In this document: in pieces, positions 45,120 through 52,976 of the stretch
Layout: every line of letters begins with the position of its first letter
Position numbering within the stretch: position 1 is the first letter of the stretch
Assembly (NCBI RefSeq): GCF_000826545.1
Contig: NZ_CDME01000011.1
Span: 1,266,001 to 1,330,000 of the forward strand
Direction: 5' to 3'
Source: Kibdelosporangium sp. MJ126-NF4
Lineage (GTDB): Bacteria; Actinomycetota; Actinomycetes; Mycobacteriales; Pseudonocardiaceae
DNA length: 64,000 bases
Position numbers and translations under genes: made by a program
Notes under the pieces: generated by a model
The model's database searches: none
What the model was told of the DNA's origin: nothing
The model's input: the letters and a program-made list of their open reading frames with translations, nothing else

Positions 45120-45369
45120 CAGCGTGAGCGCCACGACACTGACGGCGGTCGAGGAGGTCTACCGCGAGGTCAAGCGGGTCAGCAGGGAACTGCGGCCGGA
45201 CGACCGGATCGTCGAGGACCTCGCGGTCGACTCACTGGCCACATTGGAGATCCTGCTGGCTCTGGAAGAGCGGTTCGGTGTGTCACTTGTGGACAATCCG
45301 GCCGCCGCGGGCGTGCGGACCGTCGGCGACCTCGTTTCGCTGCTCGACGAGCTGCGTACGGAGGCGTAG
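45106..45369 (+). CDS. Acyl carrier protein
   Basis: 87 residues from TTG 45106, overlapping the upstream gene by 14 bp (ribosome site GGAGAGGTGA); a GTG at 45124 is an alternative start. Ser43 in the DSLATLEILLALEERF motif is the phosphopantetheine site. It is the only carrier protein in the window and has no associated ketosynthase, so it likely carries the acyl group loaded by the FAAL-like ligase for the dehydrogenase and reductases of this operon. Confidence 0.9.
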   Translation: MSTPNSVSATTLTAVEEVYREVKRVSRELRPDDRIVEDLAVDSLATLEILLALEERFGVSLVDNPAAAGVRTVGDLVSLLDELRTEA

Positions 45370-45990
45370 ATGTCGAAGATATCCATCGCGTTCGACGTCC
45401 TGCACGCACTGGCCGTCAAGGGCATGGCACAGGCGGGCCCGATCGCGGCCAGCAGCGGTGTCGACGGTGACGAGCTCACCGAGGAGCTGGCCAGGGTCAC
45501 CGAGGAGGGCCTGGCCAGCCACATGGCACAGCGCGGTCTCTGGCGGATCACGGCGGAAGGCCGTGCCAGGCATGCCGAAATGCTCGACGGACAGCTCATC
45601 GGCGGCACCAGGGAACGGCTACACCCGCCCTACGAGCGTTTCCTGCCGTTGAACACCACGTTCAAGGACGCCTGCACCCGCTGGCAGATGCGCGCGGGCG
45701 CACCCAACGACCACACCGACACCGCCTACGACCATGCGCTGGTCGACGAACTCGGCGGCATCCACGCCGAGGCCGTCGCGGTGATCGCCCACCTCGCCGA
45801 GGTCACGGCCCGGTTCGGCCGGTACACCGACAGGCTCACCGACGCGTTGGCCCGGGTACGCGGCGGCGAGGTGAAGGCGTTCACCGGCGTGATGAACGAG
45901 TCCTACCACGACATCTGGATGGAACTGCACAAGGACCTGTTGCTGTCGCTGAACATCGACCGGGCCACCGAAGAGGCAAGGCGAAGCTGA
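45370..45990 (+). CDS. Winged-helix protein next to PEP-utilising enzymes
   Basis: 206 residues, starting right after the ACP stop. The N-terminal 75 residues look like a winged helix (DVLHALAVKGMAQAGPIAASSG, then WRITAEGRARHAEML). The C-terminal part is helical. Similar proteins occur beside PEP-synthase-like genes in actinobacteria and may act as regulators or partner subunits. Its position between the two phosphotransferase parts favours a functional link to them. Uncertain. Confidence 0.65.
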   Translation: MSKISIAFDVLHALAVKGMAQAGPIAASSGVDGDELTEELARVTEEGLASHMAQRGLWRITAEGRARHAEMLDGQLIGGTRERLHPPYERFLPLNTTFKDACTRWQMRAGAPNDHTDTAYDHALVDELGGIHAEAVAVIAHLAEVTARFGRYTDRLTDALARVRGGEVKAFTGVMNESYHDIWMELHKDLLLSLNIDRATEEARRS

Positions 45991-47036
45991 TGGACGGGTT
46001 GGTGCGGCTCACGGGCGGGCTCGGCGACGGCGATCGTCCGTCGGTGGGCGGGAAGGCAGTCGGGTTGTCGGCGTTGATCCGTGCTGGAGCACGGATCCCC
46101 GAGACGTGGCTGCTGCCTGTGGGGGCGCGCCCCGGCGCCGGGCAACTGAACGCCCTGGCGTCGATCGCCGACCGCTGGGCGGTACGCAGCTCGGCGAGCG
46201 TCGAGGACGGGACCGCGTTGTCCTACGCGGGAATGTTCGCCAGCGAACTGGACGTCCCGGCGGCGGACCTCGCCGACGCGATCGCACGGGTCCAGTCCTC
46301 CGCGGACAGTGACCGCGTCCACTCCTATCGGGAACGTCTGGGCGTGCGCAGCGGCGACGTACGCATGGCCGTGCTGCTTCAGCCGTTCCAGCCGCCGGTG
46401 TGCAGCGGTGTGTGGCTGGGGCGCGGAGCTGGTGAGGGACGGCTGGAGTGGGTGCGCGGCCGTGGCGACGCGTTGGTGTCCGGTGTGGTCACACCGGAAT
46501 GGGAGGAATGGACGCTGGCCGGGAAGACAGGCGGTTCCGGAGAGCTGACCAACGAGGGCACGGCGATCGGCCGTGCGTGCCTCGCGCTGCAGAGCGGCCT
46601 CGATGTCCCGGCCGACCTGGAGTTCGCCGTGCTGGCGTCCGGTCTGGTGTGGCTGCAGTTCCGGCCGATCACCACCAGCCTCGCCGCACCGGCACCGAGA
46701 TCCATTGTGGAATCGAGCGCGGTCGTGCACGGTACCCCGGCGTCGCCGGGTACGGCGAACGGACCGGCGCTGCTGGTGCGGGACGTCGCCGACCCGGCGT
46801 GGAAGCCCGGGACCGTGTTGCTCACCGAGGAGACCGATCCGGACTGGGTGCCGCTGATGGCCGAGGCCGCCGCGCTGGTCACCGCCGAAGGTGGCATGTT
46901 GTGCCACGCGGCCATCGTCGCGCGGGAACTGGGCGTTCCCTGCGTCACGGGAGTCGGCGCACGGGCGCTGACACGGCTGGCCGCTGGATCGGACCTCAAC
47001 GTCGACGGCACCACGGGCAAGGTGACAGTGCTGTGA
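45990..47036 (+). CDS. PEP-synthase-like protein: ATP-grasp plus phosphohistidine domain (phosphotransferase part B)
   Basis: 348 residues, far shorter than PEP synthase (about 790) or Rph (about 865). The N-terminal ATP-binding part has SVGGKAVGLSALIRAGA, the RSSASVEDGTALSYAGMF stretch and a C-terminal WLQFRPIT. It is followed directly by a mobile His domain with His306 in GGMLCHAAIVARELGVP. The substrate-binding middle domain is missing, and the protein at 43596-45119 may provide it. ATG overlaps the previous stop, and the stop overlaps the next GTG start. Confidence 0.75.
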   Translation: MDGLVRLTGGLGDGDRPSVGGKAVGLSALIRAGARIPETWLLPVGARPGAGQLNALASIADRWAVRSSASVEDGTALSYAGMFASELDVPAADLADAIARVQSSADSDRVHSYRERLGVRSGDVRMAVLLQPFQPPVCSGVWLGRGAGEGRLEWVRGRGDALVSGVVTPEWEEWTLAGKTGGSGELTNEGTAIGRACLALQSGLDVPADLEFAVLASGLVWLQFRPITTSLAAPAPRSIVESSAVVHGTPASPGTANGPALLVRDVADPAWKPGTVLLTEETDPDWVPLMAEAAALVTAEGGMLCHAAIVARELGVPCVTGVGARALTRLAAGSDLNVDGTTGKVTVL

Positions 47037-47776
47037 TCGAGGAACTCGCCGACCTGGTTGCCGAGCAGCGCGCCTTCGCCAAGCTGCTGTCCACACTCGA
47101 CGACCGCGAATGGAAACGGCCCTCCGCCGCCGCGGGATGGACGCTGCGCGACCAGGTGGCGCATCTGGCCGACACCGAGGAGGTCGCGGCGGACACGCTG
47201 ACCGGCGGGCCGCGCGCGTTCGCCGACGAGGTCTCGCAATACGAGACCGCCGAACAGTTCACGGCCGCGGGCTGCCGACGCGGCGACGCGCTCAACCCGG
47301 CTGACCTGATCGAATGGTGGGACGCGGCCAGCGCCCGAACGCGTGCGCTGCTGGCGCAGCGGACCGCGCAGGAGCGTGTCGGCTGGGGACTCGGTATGCC
47401 CTCGCGGACGTTCGTGGTCGCCCGGCTGATGGAGCACTGGGCACACAGCCTGGACATCACCGACGCGCTGGGCATCCCGGTCACCGAGACGCCCCGCCTA
47501 CGGCACGTCGCCGAACTGGGCCTGCGGACGCTGCGCTACGCCCTGGGCAGGGCCAAGGTCCGCCCACCCGCCGACCACACCCTCCGGCTCGAACTGACCG
47601 GCGCGGACGGTGTGTACGAGGCCGGTCCCGCAGATGCCACCGACGTGCTGCGCGGCCCGCTGGTCGAGTGGTGCCGGGTCGCCACCCGACGGTCCAAGCA
47701 CGGGAGCCCCGACTCCCTGCGTCCGGACGGTCCACTGGCCGAACTCGCCGTGAAACACGCACGGGCCTACCTGTAG
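47033..47776 (+). CDS. DinB/mycothiol-type maleylpyruvate isomerase family protein
   Basis: 247 residues from GTG 47033, overlapping the upstream stop. The MDMPI N-terminal fold shows metal-ligand positions in LRDQVAHLADTEE and the ExxxH of LMEHWAHSLDI. It resembles the TIGR03084-type metal-binding group. Family members use mycothiol or act on thiol conjugates; here a detoxification or isomerisation step on a pathway intermediate is plausible but unproven. Confidence 0.8.
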   Translation: MIEELADLVAEQRAFAKLLSTLDDREWKRPSAAAGWTLRDQVAHLADTEEVAADTLTGGPRAFADEVSQYETAEQFTAAGCRRGDALNPADLIEWWDAASARTRALLAQRTAQERVGWGLGMPSRTFVVARLMEHWAHSLDITDALGIPVTETPRLRHVAELGLRTLRYALGRAKVRPPADHTLRLELTGADGVYEAGPADATDVLRGPLVEWCRVATRRSKHGSPDSLRPDGPLAELAVKHARAYL

Positions 47777-47784
47777 GGGGACGC

Positions 47785-48252
47785 ATGGTGAAAGTCGAAG
47801 TGGAGAGCGTGTTCGCGTGCAGCGCTGAGACCTACCTGGAGTTCGTGATGGATCCCCAGCGCTACAGCGAGGTCGACGACAAGATCGGCGACATCGGCTG
47901 GGTGCACAGGGAGGGCGACGTCTGCGACTTCCTGTTCCGGCCGAGCCTGCCGGGGATGTCGCTGCCGGAGCCGAAAGCGGTGTCCCGGATGAGCCTGACA
48001 CCGGGCGAGCGCGTCGACGTCCGGCTGGCCCCGGTGGCGCGCAACATGGTCAACCGCTGGGTGTCGAAGTTCAGCGCCCGGTTCTCGTGCGTTCCGGTCG
48101 ACGGCGGGATCCGCGTCACCCGGATGATCTCGTTCGACTTCAACCCGGTGGTCCGCTGGTTCTTCGAACCGCGCGTGCGGCAGTCGTTGCAAGCATCCGT
48201 CGAACGGGAACACGTGCTCGCCAGGCCGTTGCTGGAAGGGGAGCGGACATGA
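47785..48252 (+). CDS. SRPBCC-fold protein (paralog A)
   Basis: 155 residues from ATG 47785 (AGGGGGACG upstream). START/Bet v1-like: VKVEVESVFACSAETYLEFVMDPQRYSEVDDKI in parts, and RVTRMISFDFNPVVRWFFEP near the end. It aligns along its whole length with the protein at 56714-57172 (shared EFVMDPxRYxEVDxKI and VSRMxLTPGxRVDVxLAP). Such proteins bind hydrophobic ligands or act as aromatase/cyclases. Stop overlaps the next ATG. Confidence 0.82.
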   Translation: MVKVEVESVFACSAETYLEFVMDPQRYSEVDDKIGDIGWVHREGDVCDFLFRPSLPGMSLPEPKAVSRMSLTPGERVDVRLAPVARNMVNRWVSKFSARFSCVPVDGGIRVTRMISFDFNPVVRWFFEPRVRQSLQASVEREHVLARPLLEGERT

Positions 48253-49733
48253 GCTCGGCGAACGGATCCGGTGAACACCACGCCCAGGTCATCGTGATCG
48301 GCGCGGGCCTGTCCGGTGTCGCGGCGGCCGCGAAACTGCACGCCGCCGGGATCTCGGACTTCCTGGTGCTGGAGAAGGCCGACGGCGTCGGCGGGACGTG
48401 GCGGGAGAACACGTATCCCGGCTGCGCGGTGGACATCCCGTCGCCGATCTACTCCTTCTCGTTCAACCCCAACCCGGACTGGACGCGCAACTTCGCCGGA
48501 CAGGCCGAGCTGCTCGGCTACATCGACGACACGGTGGAGAAGTTCGGGTTGCGCCCGGCGATGCGGTTCGGCACCGAACTGCTGGAGGCCACCTGGTCCG
48601 AGCCGCGGCAACTGTGGCTGCTGACGACCAGCCGTGGCCGGTACACCGCACGGCACGTCATCTTCGCCTCCGGCCTGCTGCACAAACCGCGGCTGCCGGA
48701 CGTTCCCGGGCTGGACGAGTTCACCGGCGAGGCGTTCCACTCGGCACGCTGGAACCATGACGTGGACCTGCGGGGCAAGCGGGTCGCGGTGATCGGCACC
48801 GGGTGCTCGTCGATCCAGTTGGTGCCGGAGATCCAGCCCTTGGTGGACAAGCTCTACGTGTTCCAGCGCACCGCCGCGTGGGTCATGCCGAGGCTGGACT
48901 TCCGGATGCCCCAGCCGATCCGTCGATTGTTTCGGCGTGTTCCGGCCTCCCAGAAGCTGCTGCGGCGCTCGATCGACGTGCTCCTGCGGTCACTGGGCCG
49001 GATCATGCGCAACGCGCGGCTGGCGCGGCTGCTCAACCCGGTCGGCCGGTTCATTCTGCGCCGCCAGGTCCGTGATCCGGAACTGCGGGCGAAACTGACC
49101 CCGAAGTTCACCGTCGGCTGCAAGCGGCTGCTGCTGTCCAACACCTACCTGCCCGCGATGTCCCAGCCCAACGCCGAACTCGTCCCGCACGCACTCGCCG
49201 CGGTGAAGGGCAACGAGCTGGTGGCCGCGAACGGCGACCGCGTCGAGGCGGACGTGATCGTGTTCGCGTCCGGCTTCGAACTGCGTCACCCGCCGATCGC
49301 GGGCCGCATCCGCGGCCGGGGCGGCCGGTTGCTGTCCGAGGTGTGGGCGCAGCACAGCCCGCAGGCCTACCGCGCGACCACGCTGCCGTCCGTGCCCAAC
49401 GCGTACCTGCTGCTCGGCCCCAACATCGTGATGTACAACTCGCTGCTGGCACTGGCCGAGACGCAGCTCGACTACGTCGTGGACGCGATCCGCACGACCG
49501 AGTCCCGTGGCATCTCGTCGTGGGAGATCCGGCCGGAGGCGTTCCGCGCGTTCAACGACGCCGTCCAGCGTGATCTCGCGCCGAGCGTCTACAACAGCGG
49601 CGGCTGCGGCAGTTTCTACCTGGACGAGTCCGGCCGCAACTTCGTCACATGGCCGTGGTCGGTCTCCCGGCTGCGCCGCGACCTTTCCCGGTTCGACGTC
49701 GAGAACTACGACACCATCCCCGCGGAGCACTGA
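48249..49733 (+). CDS. Flavin-containing monooxygenase (Baeyer-Villiger type)
   Basis: 494 residues from ATG 48249, overlapping the SRPBCC stop. FAD motif GAGLSGVAAAAKL near residue 17, the Baeyer-Villiger fingerprint F-T-G-E-A-F-H-S-A-R-W near 158-168, a second dinucleotide motif GTGCSSIQLVPE, and VIVFASGFELR. It should insert oxygen using NADPH, either as Baeyer-Villiger oxidation or N-hydroxylation, the two chemistries of this family. Substrate unknown. Confidence 0.87.
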   Translation: MSSANGSGEHHAQVIVIGAGLSGVAAAAKLHAAGISDFLVLEKADGVGGTWRENTYPGCAVDIPSPIYSFSFNPNPDWTRNFAGQAELLGYIDDTVEKFGLRPAMRFGTELLEATWSEPRQLWLLTTSRGRYTARHVIFASGLLHKPRLPDVPGLDEFTGEAFHSARWNHDVDLRGKRVAVIGTGCSSIQLVPEIQPLVDKLYVFQRTAAWVMPRLDFRMPQPIRRLFRRVPASQKLLRRSIDVLLRSLGRIMRNARLARLLNPVGRFILRRQVRDPELRAKLTPKFTVGCKRLLLSNTYLPAMSQPNAELVPHALAAVKGNELVAANGDRVEADVIVFASGFELRHPPIAGRIRGRGGRLLSEVWAQHSPQAYRATTLPSVPNAYLLLGPNIVMYNSLLALAETQLDYVVDAIRTTESRGISSWEIRPEAFRAFNDAVQRDLAPSVYNSGGCGSFYLDESGRNFVTWPWSVSRLRRDLSRFDVENYDTIPAEH

Positions 49734-50414
49734 ATGTACGACTACACGCAGTCCTTGACCCGCAGCCGGATCAGCCGCGAGAACGGGCGCGAGGTCAGGC
49801 AGATCGACCTGCGCGGTGAACAGTGGACAGTGCTGCCCGACGTGTTCTCGCCGTCGGACAGCCGCTCCAGCCTCGCCCACCTCGACCTGCTGGAGTTCCC
49901 GGTCGGCGGCTCGTTCCTGGAGGTCGGTTCCGGTACCGGGCTGATCGCGGTGAGCGCGGCCCGCGCCGGGTGCGCGGTGGTCTACGCCAGCGACATCAAC
50001 CCGGCAGCGGTGCGCAACAGCGAGCTCAACGCCCAGCGGTTCGGCGTCGCCGACCGCGTCACCGCCGTCCACAGTGACCTGTTCGACGCGTTGACCGACG
50101 CGCCCAGGTTCGACGTCGTCTACTGGCACTCCAACAACGTCTGGGTGCCGCCGACACTCGAACTCGAGCACCTGCACGACCTCGCGTACGTCGACCCCGG
50201 GTACGAGGCACACCGCCGTTTCTTCCGCGAGGCCCATGACCACGTCACCGCGGACGGGCAGGTTCTGCTCGCGTTGAGCAGCCGGGCGGGACGCCCGGAA
50301 CTGGAGGAACTCGCGGCCGCCGAGGACCGCGTGCTCAAGTCCGTCACTTCGGCGCTGATCGAGGAGCCGGAAGGCCTGGTCAGCTACGAACTGGTCGAAG
50401 TCGTCCACGCCTGA
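49734..50414 (+). CDS. Class I SAM-dependent methyltransferase
   Basis: 226 residues, starting at the base after the oxygenase stop. SAM motif LEVGSGTGLIAVSAA near residue 61 and YASDINPAAVRNSEL. It resembles HemK/PrmC-type enzymes, but where those have NPPY this has WHSNNVWVPP, so it is unlikely to be a release-factor methylase. Likely O- or N-methylation of the pathway product. Confidence 0.82.
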   Translation: MYDYTQSLTRSRISRENGREVRQIDLRGEQWTVLPDVFSPSDSRSSLAHLDLLEFPVGGSFLEVGSGTGLIAVSAARAGCAVVYASDINPAAVRNSELNAQRFGVADRVTAVHSDLFDALTDAPRFDVVYWHSNNVWVPPTLELEHLHDLAYVDPGYEAHRRFFREAHDHVTADGQVLLALSSRAGRPELEELAAAEDRVLKSVTSALIEEPEGLVSYELVEVVHA

Positions 50415-50444
50415 GTCCTGACGAACACTGAGGAGAGGATCGCG

Positions 50445-51998
50445 ATGATCTTCGACAAGCTGCTGGCGCTGCCCAGCGACGCCGAGCCATGGGTGGTCGA
50501 CCACCAGCCGATCATCGTCGCGGCGAACGACGAGCAGGTCCACCCCGGCGACGTCGCCGACGCGGCCGCGCGCACGGCCACCGCACTGCTCGCGCGTGGC
50601 GTCGTGCCGGGCAGGCGCTGTGTGGTCTGGCTGGAGTCGCCGACCGACATCATCGTGGCGTACGCGGCGATCACCGCGCTGGACGCCGTCCCCATCCTGA
50701 TCAGCCCCAGCCTCGACGGGGCGACGCTGAAGGCCATGGTGGCAAACGTTTCCGGGATCACCGCGGTGATCGCGACCGACAGCAGGCACACCGAGACCAA
50801 GCAGTTGCTGCCGGGTATCGAGCACGTGGACTGGCGTGCGGTGGCATCAGTCCTGCCGCGGCAGAAGCGGTTCACCCGGCCGCGTGAGGTCGCGTCGAAC
50901 GCGCCGTACGTCGTGGTGCACACCTCCGGCACCACCGGTGTGCCCAAGCTCGTGGAGTGCTCCAGCGCGAGCATCCAGTTCAACGCCAGGGTGCAGGCCG
51001 TCATCCACTGGGCCACGCGGCTGAGCGGCCTCCTGGCACTGGCGATCTCACCCGTGCACGGCCGGACAGTCGTCGGCATTCTCGCCGGGCTGATGCGGCG
51101 GGCCCCGTTCCTGCTGCTGGAGGACGACTCCCCGGAGAACGTCGAGCGGATGCTCAAACGGCACCGGCCGACGTACCTGGAGACGCACCCGAACACCTTC
51201 CGTGCGTGGCAGCACCTTTCGCCAGGCGGGGCGTTCAGGTCCGTGCGGTTCTTCGGCGCCGGGTTCGACGTGATCCACCCGGACACCGTGCGTGCGCTGC
51301 TCAAGGGCTCCAAGCACCGGTTCGCACTGTGTGTCGAGGTCTACGGCCAGAACGAGTCCGGCCCGATCGCGATCCGCAGCCACGTCAAGGGACTGCCGAG
51401 GATCGGCATGCTGCGGCGCAAGAAGCTGCTTGGCGGGCACGGTGTCGGCATGCGGTTCACGTTCTGCCGCGTGCGCATCCTCGACGAGCAGGGCCAGCCG
51501 GTGCCCGCGGGCCAGCCGGGGCGCATCGTCGTGCGTACTCCCGGTGTGTTCTCCGGCTACATCAACCGGCCGGACCTGACGTCCAAGAACTACCCGCTCA
51601 AGCGGTGGTGGGACACCGGTGACTGGGGATCGAAGTCGCGCTTCGGCACGATGACGCTGATCGACCGCACAGTCGAGCGCGTTTCCGGTGCCCAGAGCGG
51701 GATCGCGATCGAGGACATCCTGCTGGAGAAGTTCCCCGACTTCCTCGAACTGGTTGTGCTGGAATACGACGGCGTGCTACAGCCGGTGCTGTCGGTGCGG
51801 CCCGGCACCGAGTTCCCGCCGGGACAGTGGCGTGCGGAGTCGGGCGGACTGGCCGCGATGGCCGAGCCGATCATCATCCCGGACAAGGAGTTCCCACGCA
51901 CCGTCACCGGGAAGATCAAGCGGGAGGTGCTGAAGAAGTCGATCGCCGACCGGGTCGCGCGGCGCGAACTGACGGGCGTGGCGGGAGACTCGCGGTGA
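50445..51998 (+). CDS. Adenylate-forming enzyme 2 (paralog of the 37-kb ANL enzyme)
   Basis: 517 residues, ATG with AGGAGAGG upstream. Motifs: HTSGTTGVPK phosphate loop, YGQNESGPIAI, and Lys in RTVTGKIKRE. It shares ETHPNTFRAW with enzyme 1. Unlike that protein its phosphate loop is canonical, so the two may have different jobs, one activating or condensing an acid and the other using nitrite to diazotise the amine, as CreM does in cremeomycin-type pathways. Directly upstream of a UbiA-type prenyltransferase with 4-bp overlap. Confidence 0.8.
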   Translation: MIFDKLLALPSDAEPWVVDHQPIIVAANDEQVHPGDVADAAARTATALLARGVVPGRRCVVWLESPTDIIVAYAAITALDAVPILISPSLDGATLKAMVANVSGITAVIATDSRHTETKQLLPGIEHVDWRAVASVLPRQKRFTRPREVASNAPYVVVHTSGTTGVPKLVECSSASIQFNARVQAVIHWATRLSGLLALAISPVHGRTVVGILAGLMRRAPFLLLEDDSPENVERMLKRHRPTYLETHPNTFRAWQHLSPGGAFRSVRFFGAGFDVIHPDTVRALLKGSKHRFALCVEVYGQNESGPIAIRSHVKGLPRIGMLRRKKLLGGHGVGMRFTFCRVRILDEQGQPVPAGQPGRIVVRTPGVFSGYINRPDLTSKNYPLKRWWDTGDWGSKSRFGTMTLIDRTVERVSGAQSGIAIEDILLEKFPDFLELVVLEYDGVLQPVLSVRPGTEFPPGQWRAESGGLAAMAEPIIIPDKEFPRTVTGKIKREVLKKSIADRVARRELTGVAGDSR

Positions 51999-52939
51999 CC
52001 GCGACCAGCGTGAGCCCCGCGACGACGGCAGGATCCAGGTTCCTGGCCTACATGCGTCTCGGCAAGGCACGCATCTACCACCACGCCTACGGCTGGGTGC
52101 TGGCCATGCTGCTGCTCAACCTGGACGGACTGATCACCGGCCAGACGATCGCGGCCGCGGTGCTGACGCTGGTGATGGTGTGCACCACCCAATGGGCAGG
52201 GGGCGCCGCCGACGACCTCGGCGGCTACCGCGACGGCAGCGACGCGCAGAACTACGCCGGGCGCCCGGCCAAGACAGTGGCCAAGAAACCGTTGCTCACC
52301 GGCGCGCTCACCGAGACACAGGCAGTCCGGTTCGGAATCGCGATGGCCGCCGTCGCCGTCGCATCCGGACTGGTGGCGGCGTTGACCACCGACGGCCGGT
52401 CGCCGTCAAGTGCGGTTCTGGTGATGCTTTTCGCACAGTTCTGTTCATGGCAGTACTCGATCGGAGTAAAGCTCAGTTACCGGCCGTTCGGACTGGAACT
52501 GACGATCTTCTTCGTGATCAGCTGTATCGCACTGTTGCCGTACTGGCTGATCGCGGGCTCACTCAATCCGGAAGTCCTGCTCACCGGTGCTCTGGTGGGC
52601 ATGTGGTTCCTGATGATCGTGTTCTACGGCAACGCTTCCGACCGCGAGGGCGACGCGAAGGTCGCCCGCCGGACGCTCGCTGTTCTGCTGCCGCAACCGG
52701 TGTTCAAGGCCGTTCTCGCCCTGCTTTTCGCCATCAGTGTCACATTGCTCGCACTCCTGTTCACCGCAACGCGTTTCAGCCCTCTGCTGGGACTGACCGT
52801 CATACCGGTCATCGTCCTGCACGCCGTGCAGTTGTACTACGGTGCGGTACGGAGTGACTGGCGCAAAGCCCGGTTCATCGGACTTTCCTCTGTCGACCTG
52901 GGATGTCTGGGCCTGGCGCTGGCATTCGTCTTGCACTGA
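51995..52939 (+). CDS. UbiA-family membrane prenyltransferase
   Basis: 314 residues from GTG 51995, overlapping the previous stop. About eight hydrophobic helices. The two Asp-rich sites are ADDLGGYRDGSD (about 73-84) and NASDREGDAKV (about 213-223), which bind Mg2+ and the isoprenyl diphosphate. Family reaction: transfer of a prenyl group to an aromatic or related acceptor. In this cluster an aminohydroxybenzoate-derived ring is the obvious acceptor. No prenyl diphosphate synthase gene is seen in the window, so the donor probably comes from primary metabolism. Confidence 0.87.
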   Translation: MTATSVSPATTAGSRFLAYMRLGKARIYHHAYGWVLAMLLLNLDGLITGQTIAAAVLTLVMVCTTQWAGGAADDLGGYRDGSDAQNYAGRPAKTVAKKPLLTGALTETQAVRFGIAMAAVAVASGLVAALTTDGRSPSSAVLVMLFAQFCSWQYSIGVKLSYRPFGLELTIFFVISCIALLPYWLIAGSLNPEVLLTGALVGMWFLMIVFYGNASDREGDAKVARRTLAVLLPQPVFKAVLALLFAISVTLLALLFTATRFSPLLGLTVIPVIVLHAVQLYYGAVRSDWRKARFIGLSSVDLGCLGLALAFVLH

Positions 52940-52976
52940 CTGCACTGATCGACAGGACACGCAGGGGGAAATGGAC

